Assembly: GCF_039566955.1 (NCBI RefSeq)
Contig: NZ_CP154796.1
Span: 4,464,001 to 4,528,000 of the forward strand
Direction of reading: 5' to 3'
DNA: 64,000 nucleotides
Source: Micromonospora sp. DSM 45708
Lineage (GTDB): Bacteria > Actinomycetota > Actinomycetes > Mycobacteriales > Micromonosporaceae
Part shown: one piece after another, positions 1-9,100 of the stretch
Position numbering within the stretch: the first letter of the stretch is position 1
Layout: every line of letters begins with the position of its first letter
The notes under the pieces: model-generated
Told to the model about the DNA's origin: nothing
The model's database searches: none
Seen by the model: the letters and a program-made list of their open reading frames with translations, nothing else
Position numbers and translations under genes: made by a program

Positions 1-2
1 GC

Positions 3-863
3 GGCATCGTGGTGATCGACCTGGTCACGTTCGCGGTGGCGGTGACCGTCACGCTGTCGGTCCGCTTCCCGGACACGCTGTTCGTGCGCCGGGAGGAGCC
101 GTTCCGCCGCGAGGTGCTGGGTGGCTGGCGGTTCATCGTCCGCCGGCACGGGCTGGTCGCCCTGGTCGTGCTGGTGGCGTCGCTGAACTACTTCTTCGCC
201 ATGGTGGAGGTGCTGGTCACGCCGCTCACGCTCTCCTTCGGCGACCCGGCGGTGCTCGGCCGGGTGCTGGCCGCCAGCGGGGTCGGCATGGTGGTCGGGT
301 CGGTGCTGATGGGCGTCTGGGGCGGCACCGCCCGGCGGACCACCGGCATCCTGGCCAGCGTCGTGCTGCTGGGCGTCTCGCTGCTCACCGTCGGGCTGCG
401 GCCGGACCCGCTGTTCCCGGCGCTCGGCCTGTTCGGCATGGGCCTGGCCACCGCGCTGGTGAACACGCACTGGCTGGCCATCGTGCAGGCCAAGGTGGGC
501 CTGGAGTTGCAGGGCCGGGTGCTCGCCATGGCGCAGATGCTGTCCTGGCTGATGGTGCCGGCCGGGTTCCTCAGCGCCGGCCCGCTCGCCGAGCACGTGC
601 TCGCCCCGCTGGCCCGGCCCGGCGGTCCGCTCGCCGGGCTGGCCGGCACCGGGCCGGGCCGGGGGATGGCGCTGGCCGCGATCCTGGCCGGGCTCTGCGC
701 GCTGGCGCTGGCCGCCGGCGGCATCGCGTACCGGCGGATCCGCCGGCTGGAGGACGAGCTGCCGGACAACGACCCGGGCAGCGTGGTGCTCGCCGACAAG
801 GACCGTCTCCAGGAGGAGGCGGACCGCCGGCTCGCGGCGGCGCTCGCCGGTGGCGGCCGGTGA
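3..863 (+). CDS. MFS transporter, C-terminal part (left edge)
   Basis: The reading frame is open from the first bases, so this is the C-terminal part (about 286 residues) of a longer protein whose start lies outside the window. It shows several hydrophobic helices separated by short basic loops, with a charged cytoplasmic tail of about 45 residues, as in drug/siderophore exporters of the major facilitator superfamily (EntS/MFS_3 type). The TGA stop overlaps the GTG start of the next NRPS gene by four bases (860-863), so it belongs to the same operon. Likely role: export of, and self-protection against, the product of the downstream NRPS operon. P. aeruginosa AmbA, the exporter of the comparable system, belongs to a different family (LysE). 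The substrate is inferred from context only. Confidence 0.85.
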   Translation, partial: GIVVIDLVTFAVAVTVTLSVRFPDTLFVRREEPFRREVLGGWRFIVRRHGLVALVVLVASLNYFFAMVEVLVTPLTLSFGDPAVLGRVLAASGVGMVVGSVLMGVWGGTARRTTGILASVVLLGVSLLTVGLRPDPLFPALGLFGMGLATALVNTHWLAIVQAKVGLELQGRVLAMAQMLSWLMVPAGFLSAGPLAEHVLAPLARPGGPLAGLAGTGPGRGMALAAILAGLCALALAAGGIAYRRIRRLEDELPDNDPGSVVLADKDRLQEEADRRLAAALAGGGR

Positions 864-3800
864 ACGCGCCCGCCCGGCCCGCCGGCCCGACCCGGCGCGC
901 CGCCGCCCGCCGTACCGGCAGCGGTCCGGCCCCGGTGGACTGCCTGCACCGGATGGTCGCCGCGCAGGCCGCCCGCACCCCGGACGCGGAGGCGGTCCGG
1001 CACGGCGACGCCACGCTCACCTACCGGGACCTCGACGAGGCGGCGAACCGGCTGGCGCGGGTGCTGCTCGCCGCCGGCGTCACGCGCGCCGACCGGGTCG
1101 GCGTCTGCCTTCCGCGTACGCCGGAACTGGTGGTCGCGCTGCTCGCCGTGCTCAAGGCCGGCGCGGCGTACGTGCCGCTGGACCCGGCGTACCCGGCGGC
1201 CCGGGTGGCGTTCATGACGGCCGACTCGAAAGCCCGGCTGGTGCTGACCCGCACCGACCTCGCCGGCCGGTTTCCCGGCCCGACCGTGCTGACCGACCGG
1301 CTCGACCCGGCCGGGGACGGCACCGACCCGGCGACGCCGGTGACGCCGGCCGACCTGGCGTACGTCATCTACACGTCCGGCTCCACCGGGCGGCCCAAGG
1401 GCGTGGCGATCGAGCACCGCTCGGCGTCGGTGCTGCTGCACTGGGTCCGGCAGACGTTCGACGACACCGAGCTGGGCGGCATGCTCGCCGCCACCTCGGT
1501 CTGCTTCGACCTGTCCGTGTTCGAGATCTTCGGGCCGCTGGCCTGGGGTGGGCGGGTGCTGCTGGTCGACGACGTGCTGGCGCTGGCCGCGCCCGGCGCG
1601 GACCGGCTGCCGGTGACGCTCGTCAACACCGTGCCGGCGGCGATGGGCGAGCTGCTCACCGCCGGGGCGCTGCCACCGGGTGTCCGCACGGTCTGCCTGG
1701 CCGGCGAGCCGCTCACCGCCGCGCTGACCGCCCGGGTGTGGGCCCGCCCGCACGTGCGCCGGCTGTGCAACCTCTACGGCCCGTCCGAGGACACCACGTA
1801 CTCGACCTGGGCGGAGGTGCCCCGCGACGACGGGGACCCGCCGATCGGCCGGCCGCTGCCGGGCACCCGGGCGTACGTGCTCGACCCGGACGGGCGACCG
1901 GTGCCGCCCGGCGAGGCCGGTGAGCTGTACCTGGCCGGCACCGGGCTGGCCCGCGGCTACCTGGACCGGCCGGCGGAGACGCGGGACCGGTTCCGGCCGG
2001 ACCCGTTCCGGCCCGGCGAGCGGATGTACCGCACCGGCGACCGGGTCCGGCTGCGCCCGGACGGGCAACTGGCCTACCTGGGTCGGCTCGACGACCAGGT
2101 GAAGCTGCGCGGCTACCGGATCGAGCTGGGCGAGGTGGCCGCCCGGCTCGCCGCGCTGCCCGGCGTACGCGGGGCGACCGCCGCCGTCCGGCCCGGCCCG
2201 AGCGGGGACCCGGTGCTGGTCGGCTACCTGACCGGCGAGCGGCGCGACGACGTGCGGGCCCGGCTGGCCGAGGTGCTGCCCGCGCCGCTGGTGCCGGCGG
2301 CCGTGGTCTGGCTGGACCGGCTGCCCACGCTGCCCAACGGCAAGGTCGACCGATCCGCGCTGCCCGCGCCGACGTTCGGCTCGGCCGCCGGCTCCGGCTC
2401 GCTCGACCCGACCGGCGCGCTGGTCGCGGCGGTCTGGCGGGAACTGCTCGGCGTGCCGGTCACCGGCCCGGACGACGACTTCCTGGCGCTCGGCGGCGAC
2501 TCGCTGCTGGCGGTCCGCTGCGCCACCCGGCTGACCGCCGCCACCGGCCGCCGGGTCCACCCCGGTGCCCTGTTCGCCCGCCCGACCGTCGCCGCGCTGG
2601 CCGCCTGGATCGACGCGCCCTCCGATCCGGACGGTGCGCCGATCGACCCGGCGGGGCGCGGTCCGGACCTCACCGGCACGCCGACGACCGCCGGAGCCGC
2701 GACCGGCGGGCCGGCCGGCGACGGGCCCGCGACCGGCGGGCCGGCGCCGCTGTCCGCGGCGCAGCGGCGGTTCTGGTTCCTGCACCGGCTCGACCCGGCC
2801 GACACGTCCTACCTGCTGGCGTTCGCGGTCCGGTTCGCCGCGCCGCTGGACCCGGAACGGCTGACCCGGGCGCTGCACCGGGTGGTCGACCGGCATCCCG
2901 CGCTGCGCACCGTCCTGCCCGCCGGGCCGGACGGGCCGGTGCAGGTGGTGCGCCCGGACGCCCGGCCGGACCTCGTGGTCGCGCCGGCCGACCCGGGCGC
3001 TCCGCTCGACGCCCGGCTGGCCCGGCTCGCCGCCGAGGGCACGCGTGCCCCGATGGACCTGGCCACCGGGCCGCTGCTGCGCGCGTGCCTGCTGCCCGAC
3101 GGCGGCGGTCGGGCGGAGGCGCTGCTGCTGGTCGTGCACCACGCGGTCGCCGACGACTGGTCGTTCGGGGTGCTGGTGCGGGACCTGGCGGCGGCCTACG
3201 ACGACCCGGACGCGCCCACCGAGCCGGCGCCCGGCCCGGCCGTCCTCGCCGCCGCGCAGCGCGCCTGGCTGGCGGCGCCGGCCGGCCGGCGCGCGACCGA
3301 CGAGCTGCTGGCCGAGCTGCGCGACGCCCCCCACCTGCTGGAGGTGGGCGGGGGCCCCCGCTCGACGCCTGTGGCGCAGGAGGAGGTCCCGGCGCACACC
3401 CGGGGCGGGGCCGCGCTGCGGACCACCGTGGACCCGGCGACCGCCACGGCGGTGCGGGACCTGGCCCGCGCGCACCGGGCCAGCCTGCACATGGTCGGGC
3501 TGGCCGGGTTCGCCGCGCTGCTCGGCGCCGCCACCGGCCGGGACGACCTGCTGGTCGGCGTCGCCTTCGCCGGCCGCACCAGCGTGGCCGCCGAACGCAG
3601 CGTCGGCTGCCACGTGAACACGCTGCCGCTGCGACTGCGCCCGGCGCCGGACCGGACGTTCGCCGAGCTGCTCGCCGAGGCCCGACGGGTCACGCTGTTC
3701 GCCGCCGCCCGCCAGGACGTCCCGTTCGACCTGCTGGTGGAGCGGCTCAACCCGACCCGCCGACCGGGTCGCAACCCGCTCGTCCAGGTCGCGTTCGGGG

Positions 3801-4078
3801 TGCAGAACGCGCCACCGGCCCGGCACCGCAGCGTGGCCGGCGGCGGCGACTTCGTCGGCGTCGAACTGACCCCGGACGCGGCCCGCCTCGACCTGACGCT
3901 CTGGCTGGACGACCGGCGGGACGCGCTGGACGCGCTCTGGACCTACCGCACCGACCTGTTCGACCACGACGGGGTGGTGACGTGGCACCGCCGCCTCACC
4001 GCGCTGCTGCGTACCGCCGCCGTCGACCCCCGGCGCAGTCTGGCCGACTGCGCCGACACCGCTGGGAGAGAGAGATGA
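860..4078 (+). CDS. NRPS A-PCP-C, AmbB-like, predicted alanine-activating
   Basis: 1072 residues. The adenylation domain spans about 30-520: A3 [10 protein letters not shown] from residue 172, A5 NLYGPSE, A7 YRTGD, A10 NGKVDR. The carrier domain has GGDSL with phosphopantetheine Ser548. The condensation domain spans about 635-1065, with HHAVADDW at 760-767; the canonical HHxxxDG has Asp in place of Gly. My hand-aligned specificity code is D-L-F-N-C-A-L-T-Y-K, close to the DLFNNALTYK code I recall for alanine. It starts at GTG, overlapping the upstream stop (GTGA), and its TGA overlaps the next ATG. The order A-PCP-C with no N-terminal C domain fits an initiating module that hands its amino acid to a partner whose own C domain is defective, as in AmbB/AmbE. 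Its A domain may also load the last PCP of the second NRPS in trans (inference). Confidence 0.93.
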   Translation: MNAPARPAGPTRRAAARRTGSGPAPVDCLHRMVAAQAARTPDAEAVRHGDATLTYRDLDEAANRLARVLLAAGVTRADRVGVCLPRTPELVVALLAVLKAGAAYVPLDPAYPAARVAFMTADSKARLVLTRTDLAGRFPGPTVLTDRLDPAGDGTDPATPVTPADLAYVIYTSGSTGRPKGVAIEHRSASVLLHWVRQTFDDTELGGMLAATSVCFDLSVFEIFGPLAWGGRVLLVDDVLALAAPGADRLPVTLVNTVPAAMGELLTAGALPPGVRTVCLAGEPLTAALTARVWARPHVRRLCNLYGPSEDTTYSTWAEVPRDDGDPPIGRPLPGTRAYVLDPDGRPVPPGEAGELYLAGTGLARGYLDRPAETRDRFRPDPFRPGERMYRTGDRVRLRPDGQLAYLGRLDDQVKLRGYRIELGEVAARLAALPGVRGATAAVRPGPSGDPVLVGYLTGERRDDVRARLAEVLPAPLVPAAVVWLDRLPTLPNGKVDRSALPAPTFGSAAGSGSLDPTGALVAAVWRELLGVPVTGPDDDFLALGGDSLLAVRCATRLTAATGRRVHPGALFARPTVAALAAWIDAPSDPDGAPIDPAGRGPDLTGTPTTAGAATGGPAGDGPATGGPAPLSAAQRRFWFLHRLDPADTSYLLAFAVRFAAPLDPERLTRALHRVVDRHPALRTVLPAGPDGPVQVVRPDARPDLVVAPADPGAPLDARLARLAAEGTRAPMDLATGPLLRACLLPDGGGRAEALLLVVHHAVADDWSFGVLVRDLAAAYDDPDAPTEPAPGPAVLAAAQRAWLAAPAGRRATDELLAELRDAPHLLEVGGGPRSTPVAQEEVPAHTRGGAALRTTVDPATATAVRDLARAHRASLHMVGLAGFAALLGAATGRDDLLVGVAFAGRTSVAAERSVGCHVNTLPLRLRPAPDRTFAELLAEARRVTLFAAARQDVPFDLLVERLNPTRRPGRNPLVQVAFGVQNAPPARHRSVAGGGDFVGVELTPDAARLDLTLWLDDRRDALDALWTYRTDLFDHDGVVTWHRRLTALLRTAAVDPRRSLADCADTAGRER

Positions 4079-5118
4079 CCGATCAGATCCGGGTCGCGCG
4101 GCCCGTCCCCCGCCGCGGCCGGGAACGGAACCTGGTGGACGTACGACCGGACTGGCCGGGCGGCCCGCTGCCGGCGCTGGTGCACGCCAACGTGCCCGAC
4201 GTCGACCTGGCCGGCTGGCTGGCCGGGCACCGCGACGAGGTGGACGGGCTGGCCCGTCGCGCCGGCGCGGTGCTGTTCCGCGGCTTCGCGGTGGCCGGCG
4301 CGGACGACTTCCGCACGGTGATGGCGGCGCTCTCCGACGACGTGCTGTCCTACGGCGAGCGGTCCTCGCCGCGCAGCCGGGTCACCGAGGGCGTCTACAC
4401 GTCCACCGAGCACCCCGCCGACCAGCCGATCGTGCTGCACAACGAGCAGTCGTACACGGTCACCTGGCCGCTGCGCATCGTGTTCCACTGCGAGGTCGCG
4501 CCGGCCGCCGGTGGGCGTACGCCGCTGGCGGACAGCCGTCGGGTGCTGGCCCGGCTGCGCCCGGAGACGGTCGCGGAGTTCGAGGAGCGCGGCGTGCTCT
4601 ACCGGCGCAACTACCTGCCCGGCATCAGCCTGTCCTGGCAGACCGCGTTCCAGACCGACTCCCGCGCCGAGGTCGAGGCGTACTGCGCGCGGTCGCTGAT
4701 CGACGTGGAGTGGGTGGGCGAGACGCAGTTGCGGACCCGGCAGGTGCGCCCGGCGGTCCGCCGGCACCCGGTCACCGGGGAACGGACCTGGTTCAACCAC
4801 GCGTTGTTCTTCCACGTCACGTCGCTGCCGGCGGACGTCAGCGCCGGGCTGCGGGCCGCGCTGGCCGAGGAGGACCTGCCCTACCAGACCGCGTACGGCG
4901 ACGGCACGCCCGTCCCGGACGAGGTGCTGGCCGAGCTGCGCGCCGCGTACGCGGCGGAGACCCGCGCGTTCGACTGGCGGGCCGGCGACGTGCTGCTGGT
5001 GGAGAACATGCTGGCCGCGCACGCCCGGGAGCCGTTCACGCCGCCCCGGCGGATCCTCACCGCGATGGCCGACCCGGCCGCCGCGCCCGAGCTGACCGCG
5101 AAAGGTGGCACCTCATGA
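4075..5118 (+). CDS. TauD/SyrP-type Fe(II)/2-oxoglutarate oxygenase (first of pair)
   Basis: 347 residues of the clavaminate synthase/TauD superfamily. The metal triad appears as H122-x-E124 (LHNEQSY) and H316 (AAHAREPF); an arginine about 10 residues further (PPRRIL) fits the 2-oxoglutarate anchor. The Glu instead of Asp in the HxD/E motif is shared with SyrP-like enzymes that act on amino acids tethered to NRPS carriers. ATG overlaps the NRPS stop (ATGA) and the TGA overlaps the next start, so translation is coupled. It is paralogous to the following gene, a pattern matching AmbC/AmbD. Likely role: hydroxylation or desaturation of the carrier-bound glutamate. Substrate and position are inferred. 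Confidence 0.92.
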   Translation: MTDQIRVARPVPRRGRERNLVDVRPDWPGGPLPALVHANVPDVDLAGWLAGHRDEVDGLARRAGAVLFRGFAVAGADDFRTVMAALSDDVLSYGERSSPRSRVTEGVYTSTEHPADQPIVLHNEQSYTVTWPLRIVFHCEVAPAAGGRTPLADSRRVLARLRPETVAEFEERGVLYRRNYLPGISLSWQTAFQTDSRAEVEAYCARSLIDVEWVGETQLRTRQVRPAVRRHPVTGERTWFNHALFFHVTSLPADVSAGLRAALAEEDLPYQTAYGDGTPVPDEVLAELRAAYAAETRAFDWRAGDVLLVENMLAAHAREPFTPPRRILTAMADPAAAPELTAKGGTS

Positions 5119-6134
5119 GCGCCCCCGGGCCCCGCCGCCGCGCCGCCGGTGGCACCGTCACCGCGCCGGTGACCCGTCGCACGCTCGGCCCGGACGGCTT
5201 CGTGCTGCTGGTCGAGGCCGCCGTGCCCGACCTCGACCTGGCCGGCTGGCTCGCCGGGCGGCGGGCCGAGCTGCTGGCCGACCTGGACCGGCACGCGGCG
5301 GTGTTCTTCCGCGGCTTCGACGTGCGCAGCGCCGACGACTTCGGCCGGGCCGCCCGGGAGATCAGCCCGGAGCTGCTCGGCTACCTGGAACGGGCCGCGC
5401 CCCGGCACGAGGTGGCCGACCGGGTGTTCACCTCGACGGAGTTCAACGCCGCCCAGTGGATCCCGCTGCACCACGAGATGTCGTACTCGCACAACTGGCC
5501 GACGCATCTGTTCTTCCACTGCGCGCAGCCGGCCACCGGCGACGGCGGCGCGACCCCGCTGGCCGCCGAGCGGGTGGTCACCCCGCTGATCCCGGCCGAG
5601 GTGCGGGAACGGTTCGCCCGCGACGGCGTGCGCTACGTGCGCAACTACGGCCCGCACCTGGACCTGCCGTGGCAGGAGGCGTTCCAGACCACCGACCGGG
5701 CGGAGGTGGAGGCGTACTGCGCCGCGTCGGCCACGGAGTTCACCTGGCTGGGCGCGGACGGGCTGCGGACCGTGGCGCGGCGGCAGGCGACGGCCACGCA
5801 CCCGCGGACCGGGGAGACGGTGTGGTTCAACCACGCCCACCTGTTCCACGTGTCGAACATGCCGCCCGAGGTGGCCGACGCGCTGAGACGCGAGTACGGC
5901 CCGGAGGGGCTGCCGCGCAACGCGTACCACGGCGACGGTGAGCCGATCCCCGACGAGGTGGTCACCGGCATCCGTGAGCTGTACCGGCAGCACGCCCTCT
6001 CCGTGCCGTGGCGGCGCGGCGACGTGCTGGTGGTGGACAACTTCCTGGCCACCCACGGCCGGGAACCCTTCACCGGCGACCGGCAGATCCTGGTCGCCAT
6101 GTCCGACCTCTACGTCAACCGGAGTGTGTGGTGA
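5115..6134 (+). CDS. TauD/SyrP-type Fe(II)/2-oxoglutarate oxygenase (second of pair)
   Basis: 339 residues, clearly related to the preceding gene across its whole length (VFFRGF, FTSTE, LHHEMSY, VWFNHA, HGREPF). Metal ligands: H119-x-E121 and H314, with QIL after an Arg-rich turn towards the C-terminus. The start ATG overlaps the upstream stop and the TGA overlaps the GTG of the second NRPS. Two sequential oxygenases fit a route needing two oxidations of a glutamyl thioester, for example C-C hydroxylation plus oxidative decarboxylation or desaturation to yield a vinyl ether, as proposed for AMB. Which oxygenase performs which step cannot be read from sequence. Confidence 0.92.
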   Translation: MSAPGPRRRAAGGTVTAPVTRRTLGPDGFVLLVEAAVPDLDLAGWLAGRRAELLADLDRHAAVFFRGFDVRSADDFGRAAREISPELLGYLERAAPRHEVADRVFTSTEFNAAQWIPLHHEMSYSHNWPTHLFFHCAQPATGDGGATPLAAERVVTPLIPAEVRERFARDGVRYVRNYGPHLDLPWQEAFQTTDRAEVEAYCAASATEFTWLGADGLRTVARRQATATHPRTGETVWFNHAHLFHVSNMPPEVADALRREYGPEGLPRNAYHGDGEPIPDEVVTGIRELYRQHALSVPWRRGDVLVVDNFLATHGREPFTGDRQILVAMSDLYVNRSVW

Positions 6135-9100
6135 ACGGATACCGTCTGTCCCCGGTCCAGCGACTGGCCTGGTCCGGCAAGCAGGATCTGGTGCGGGCCC
6201 GGGTCCGGCTCGGCCGGCCGCTCGACCGGGCCCGGTTGCAGACCGCCGTGGACGAGGTGGTGGCCCGGCACGAGGCGCTGCGGCTGACGCTCGTGCACCA
6301 CCCCGGGCTGCGGGTGCCGTTGCAGGACGTGGACGACGACCGGACGGTCCCGGTCGGCGCGCAGGGCGAACTGTCGGTCATGCTCACCGACGACGCGTTG
6401 GAGCTGGCCGCCACCCCGCTGATCGCCGACCCGGCCAGCCTGCGCCTGGTCCTCGCCGACCTGGCCCGCGCGTACGCCGGCGACCTCCCGGCGGTCGAGG
6501 AGGAGGCGTTGCAGTTCCTCGACATCACCGAGTGGCAGGTCGAGGAGCGCGACCAGGCGGCGCCGCCCGCGCCGGGCGCACCGGCCGCGCGGCTCGTCGA
6601 GCCGCACGGCGACGACCCGGACGCGACGGTCACCGCCACGGTGCCCGCCGCCGAACTGGCCGGGACCGCCCGCGCCGCGAACGGCGACGTCGGGACGCTG
6701 CTGCTCGCCGCGTGGGCGCTCGCGGTGGCCCGCCGGGCCGAGACGCCGGACGGGGCCGAGGAGACGGATCTGGTGCTGGCCCGCTGGCACGACGGCCGGC
6801 ACGCCGAGGGCACCGGCGGCGTGGTCGGCCCGTTGGGCGGCTACGGGCCGCTGCGGCTGGCGTTGCCGCTGCCGGCCGAACCGGCCGAGCTGCTGGCCGC
6901 CGTACGCGCCGCCGAGGTCGCCGCCGACGAGACGTTCCACCTGGTCGACCCGGTCGACGAGAGCACCGGCGCGGTGGCCGGGTTCGCGGTCCAGCCGCCG
7001 GTCGCGCCGGCCACCGTCGCCGCCCTCGGCGGCACGGCGGCGGAGGTGCCGGTGCCGCCGCCGCCCGCCGGGCCGCGGCTCACCGTGCTTCCCGGCGACG
7101 ACGAGGTCACGCTGCGGGTGACCGGCGGGCAGTGGTTGCTCGACTCGCTGGTGGCGGTGCTGCGCAGCCTGCCGGCCGCGCTGGCCGGGGACGCCCCGCT
7201 CGCCGTGCTCGGCGCCGGGGAGGCCGGCTGGCTGGTCGAGGCCGGCGGCACGGCGGGGGCCGCGCCGACGCGTACCGTCGTCGACCTGCTGGACGCCGGC
7301 CTGGCCGGGATGGACGCCGACGCCCCGGCGGTGGTGGCGGCCGACGGCGCGTACCCCGCCGGGGAGCTGGACGCGCGGGCCGGGCGGGTGGCCGCGGCGC
7401 TGGCCGCGCGCGGCCTGGCCGGCCGACCGGTGGGCGTGCTGGCCGGCCGCTCCCGGGAGACCGTGGTGGCGTTCCTCGGCGTGCTGCGGGCCGGCGCGGT
7501 GTTCGTGCCGCTCGACCCGGACGCCCCGGCGCCGCGCCTGGCCGCCCAGCTCCGCGCCGTCGGCGCGGAGTGCGTGGTCGGCGACCGGGGCCCGGCGACC
7601 GTGTCGGTCGGCGAGCTGGTCGCCGCCGGCGGCCCACCGCCCGCGACCGCGCCGGCCCCGACCGACCCGGCGTACGTCATCTTCACCTCCGGCTCCACCG
7701 GCACGCCCCGGCCGGTCCGGGTGTCGCACGCCGCCGCCGCGCACCTGACCGGCGCGCTGGAGGCGACCGGGTACGCGGACAGCGCGCCGGGTCTGCGGGT
7801 GGCGGTCAACGCGCCGCTGACGTTCGACGCCTCGGTGAAGCAGCTCGTGCAGCTCGCCCACGGCCGCGCCCTGTGTCTGGTGCCGGACGACGTGCGCCGC
7901 GACGGTGCCGCGCTCGCCGCCTGGCTGGCGGAGCAGCGGGTGGACGTGCTCGACCTGACCCCTTCCCAGCTCCGCATCCTGCTCGCCGGCGCGGGCGACA
8001 CCCGGCTGCCCGGCCTGCTGCTGGTCGGCGGCGAGCCGGTGCCCGAGGACCTGTGGGCCGCGGTGGCGGCGCGGCCGGGCGTCCGCGCGGTCAACCTGTA
8101 CGGCCCGACCGAGTGCACGGTGGACACCACGGCGGCGGAGATCCGCGCCGGGGACCCGCCGACCATCGGCCGGCCGCTGCCCGGCGTGGCGGTGCGGGTG
8201 CTGGACGAGCGGCTGCGTCCGGTGCCGCCGGGGGTGGCCGGGGAGCTGTGCGTCGCCGGTCCGCAGCTCGCCGACGGTTACCTCGGCGACCCGGCGGCGA
8301 CCGCCAGTCGGTTCGTGGAGCTGCCGTTGCCGGCCGGCGGCGTCGAGCGGGTCTACCGCACCGGTGACCGGGTGCGCTTCGACGCGCGGCGGCGGCTGCG
8401 TTACCTGGGCCGTCTCGACGATCAGGTGAAGATCCACGGTTTCCGGGTGGAGCCGGGCGAGGTCGCCGCCGTGCTGCGCGGGCACCCGGAGGTGGCCGAC
8501 GCCGCGGTGGTGGCCCGCGACGACGACGGGTACGGCGACCGGCTGGTCGCCTACGTCCGGCCGCGCGCCGGCGTCGCGCTCGACCTCGACCGGGTCGCAG
8601 GCATCAACCCGCACGAGACCCGTTACCTGTACGACGAGATCTTCGGGCAGCGGGTCTACCTGCGGGACGGGATCGTGTTGCGCCCCGGCGCGACGGTGCT
8701 CGACGTGGGCGCCAACATCGGCATGTTCTCGCTCTTCGTGCACCAGGTCTGCCCGGACGCGACGATCCACGCGTTCGAGCCGGTGCCGGCCGTGGTCGAG
8801 GCGTTGCGCCGCAACGTCGCGGAGTTCGGCGTGCCGGCCACGGTGCACGCGCACGGGTTGTCGCGGGAGCCGGGCGAGGTCTCGTTCACCTACTACCCGG
8901 GCTACTCGATGATGTCCGGCCACGCCGCGTACGCCGACCCGGACGCCGAGATCGGGGTGATCAAGCGGTACCTGGCCAACGAGCGCGACGCCGGAGCGGG
9001 TGAGCGGGACCTGCTGCTCGACCGCGCGGACGAGCTGCTCGCCGAGCGCTTCGCCGGCCGGGAGCTGACCGTGCCGGTCCGACCGCTCTCGGCGGTGCTG

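Noticed and set aside
188..3988. 1266-codon minus-strand frame across the first NRPS
   Set aside because: Composition is Arg/Gly/Pro/Ala-rich with no domain. It is an antisense shadow of a GC-rich gene whose plus-strand frame has full NRPS motifs.
6008..6130. Upstream ATG extending the second NRPS by 41 residues
   Set aside because: Lies inside the oxygenase gene; GTG 6131 has an SD and overlaps the stop like every other junction of the operon.
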